Source: Acholeplasmataceae bacterium (GTDB taxonomy: Bacteria > Bacillota_I > Bacilli_A > Acholeplasmatales > Acholeplasmataceae). From it: a stretch of DNA of 5,437 nucleotides. The stretch covers positions 1-5,437 of the forward strand of contig JAAYNT010000069.1 of the NCBI GenBank assembly GCA_012520715.1, in the 5' to 3' direction. Positions 4,417 to 5,437 of this stretch are shown here, in pieces. Both the position numbers and the translations under genes were made by a program. The notes beneath the pieces were generated by a model that saw only the letters and a program-made list of their open reading frames with translations, searched no databases and was not told the origin of the DNA. The number at the start of each line of letters is the position of its first letter. Within the stretch, counting starts at the first letter, position 1.

Positions 4417-5437
4417 AACATTTCCATATTATTTTATAATAGCTGCAGGACTTGCAGCTTTTTATAATATATGGTTTGTAATTTTATTAATATTTTTAAT
4501 AATAAAATTTAAAAAACAAATTAATATTAAATTATTAGTTTTCTTTATTACAATTATTTTATTTAGTTTTAGTATTAGTTTAATTAAACAAAATATTAAA
4601 CCTAAAAATGAAATTACAGGAACCATTATTGATAAAAGAACAAAGTTTAACCAATACACCATTAAAAGTGGAATTAATAATTATTTAATAAAAACAAAAG
4701 AAGAACTAGAAATTGGGGATGTGGTTGTTGTAAAGGGTAAGTTTGAAAAGCCAATTACTAAAACTACTCCATATGGATTTGATTTAAGAAAATATAGTCT
4801 AACTAAAAACATTGTCTTCCAATCTAACAATCCAAGTGTAGAAGTAGTAGATAAAAACTACTTTTATTATCCTAAAAAGATATTTATAAATTATTTTGAT
4901 ATATTCCCGGAACAAACAAAAACATATCTAGAAGCTTTATTTTTAGGTGTTAATAACTTTAGTGAAGATATGTTAAAAGCATCTAGATCACTTCAAATAT
5001 CATACTTACTTGGGCTTTCTGGAATGTTAATATATGCAGTGATAAATATCTTGAAAAAACTCTTTTACTACTTAGATATTAAAAGTAGTAATCAAAGTAT
5101 AATAATATTTTTTATTCTTTTATCTTGGCTTTTAATAGTAGGTAGTAATATGGTTATATTAAGAGTATTATTACTTACTACTATAACATCAATTAGTAAA
5201 CATTTTAACTTAAAGGTAACGAGATTAGACAGTATCTTTTACACATTTTTATTAATCATTTTGATTAATTTTAACTCTGTTTATCAAATTGGATTTACTC
5301 TTAGTTTTATTATCATTACCGTTATGGCACTAGGTATTGATTTATTTAAGAGTAAATATAAAATAATTAATAATTATTTAAGATATTGGTATGGATATTT
5401 ATTTATATTTCCATTGTTAATAGTAATTCAAAATGAA
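4355..5437 (+). CDS. comEC: ComEC/Rec2-family DNA uptake channel, N-terminal part (runs off the window end)
   Basis: 361 codons are open to the last base; the family is usually 450-800 residues, so this is the 5' half or so. ComEC carries one strand of incoming DNA across the membrane. Residues 24-50 and 58-77 are hydrophobic and form the first membrane segments. Residues 86-157 are an OB-fold-like DUF4131 region ending in PYGFDLRKYSL (139-149), the counterpart of the family's NPGGFDYxxYL. The competence channel domain starts near 190 with FLGVNNFS, then LQISYLLGLSGMLI (213-226), GSNMVILRVLLL (263-274) and YQIGFTLSF (310-318). Two departures are visible: the usual HLLxxSGxH block has Tyr217 and Leu225 in place of both histidines, and there is no cysteine. 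Whether a C-terminal metallo-beta-lactamase-like nuclease domain follows cannot be seen. Base composition is even more AT-rich than in the operon upstream. Confidence 0.88.
   Translation, partial: MSKALAKLHTIKSKITSISGRTFPYYFIIAAGLAAFYNIWFVILLIFLIIKFKKQINIKLLVFFITIILFSFSISLIKQNIKPKNEITGTIIDKRTKFNQYTIKSGINNYLIKTKEELEIGDVVVVKGKFEKPITKTTPYGFDLRKYSLTKNIVFQSNNPSVEVVDKNYFYYPKKIFINYFDIFPEQTKTYLEALFLGVNNFSEDMLKASRSLQISYLLGLSGMLIYAVINILKKLFYYLDIKSSNQSIIIFFILLSWLLIVGSNMVILRVLLLTTITSISKHFNLKVTRLDSIFYTFLLIILINFNSVYQIGFTLSFIIITVMALGIDLFKSKYKIINNYLRYWYGYLFIFPLLIVIQNE
4441..4463 (+). other. Terminator-like hairpin at the 5' end of comEC
   Basis: AGCTGCA (4441-4447) and TGCAGCT (4453-4459) form a perfect 7-bp stem with the 5-nt loop GGACT, directly followed by a run of five T (4459-4463). 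It begins 25 nt after the comEA stop and lies within codons 29-37 of comEC, where it encodes part of the first membrane segment (AAGLAA). It could attenuate transcription between the two genes. It may also be a by-product of repeated Ala/Gly/Leu codons, so the confidence as a working terminator is low. Confidence 0.35.

Noticed and set aside
4435..4440. Exact TATAAT as a possible comEC promoter
   Set aside because: There is no -35-like hexamer at 16-18 nt upstream, and such hexamers are common in this composition; it also lies downstream of the comEC start codon.
4501..4560. Sharp fall in GC (4 of 60 bases here against 31 of 60 at 1801-1860) as a sign of gene transfer
   Set aside because: The two stretches are extremes. 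Gly/Ala/Pro-rich motifs in the Vor alpha subunit force GC, and membrane segments plus free third positions allow AT in comEC, so protein content explains much of the difference.
4462..4662. Minus-strand open frame of 66 codons, hydrophobic
   Set aside because: It is antisense to the comEC membrane segments; AT-rich sequence encoding Leu/Ile/Lys/Asn gives similar hydrophobic composition on the other strand.

Overview
The window is low in GC, uses Firmicutes-type Shine-Dalgarno sequences (AAGGAGG, GAGGTGA, AGGTGAT), carries U-tailed hairpin terminators and contains a textbook CcpA operator. TGG encodes every tryptophan, and TGA serves as a real stop at two gene ends (1266-1268, 3288-3290), so the genetic code is the standard bacterial one. 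With the strictly anaerobic ferredoxin chemistry, this fits an AT-rich anaerobe of the Bacilli/Mollicutes side that kept UGA as stop, such as an Acholeplasma- or Izemoplasma-like lineage. That placement is inference; no taxonomic marker gene is present.

Layout: 1-28 is the terminator of a gene lying before the window. 29-182 is a leader region with an extended -10 promoter (111-138) and a cre site (142-159) across the expected transcription start. 183-3799 is a tightly packed five-gene operon: a leucine/branched-chain amino acid dehydrogenase (bcd), then the four subunits of a ferredoxin-dependent 2-oxoisovalerate oxidoreductase in the order ferredoxin-like delta, alpha, beta, gamma. A strong terminator follows at 3820-3850. 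3851-3912 is a short AT-rich spacer with a perfect 9-bp dyad (3885-3906) that buries the comEA ribosome binding site. 3913-4416 is comEA, and 4355-5437 is the 5' part of comEC, which overlaps comEA by 62 nt and runs off the window.

How the genes work together: Bcd deaminates leucine, valine and isoleucine to branched 2-oxoacids with NAD+. The Vor complex then oxidatively decarboxylates these with CoA, giving isobutyryl-, isovaleryl- or 2-methylbutyryl-CoA, CO2 and reduced ferredoxin. This is a compact module for branched-chain amino acid fermentation, and the cre site implies it is shut down when a preferred sugar is available. The second unit encodes the DNA receptor and the membrane channel of DNA uptake. 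Its translation may be held back by the leader hairpin, and a terminator-like hairpin lies early in comEC. No wholly unknown system was found. The strongest items for follow-up are the Bcd-Vor coupling under CcpA and the structural control signals of the comEA-comEC pair.
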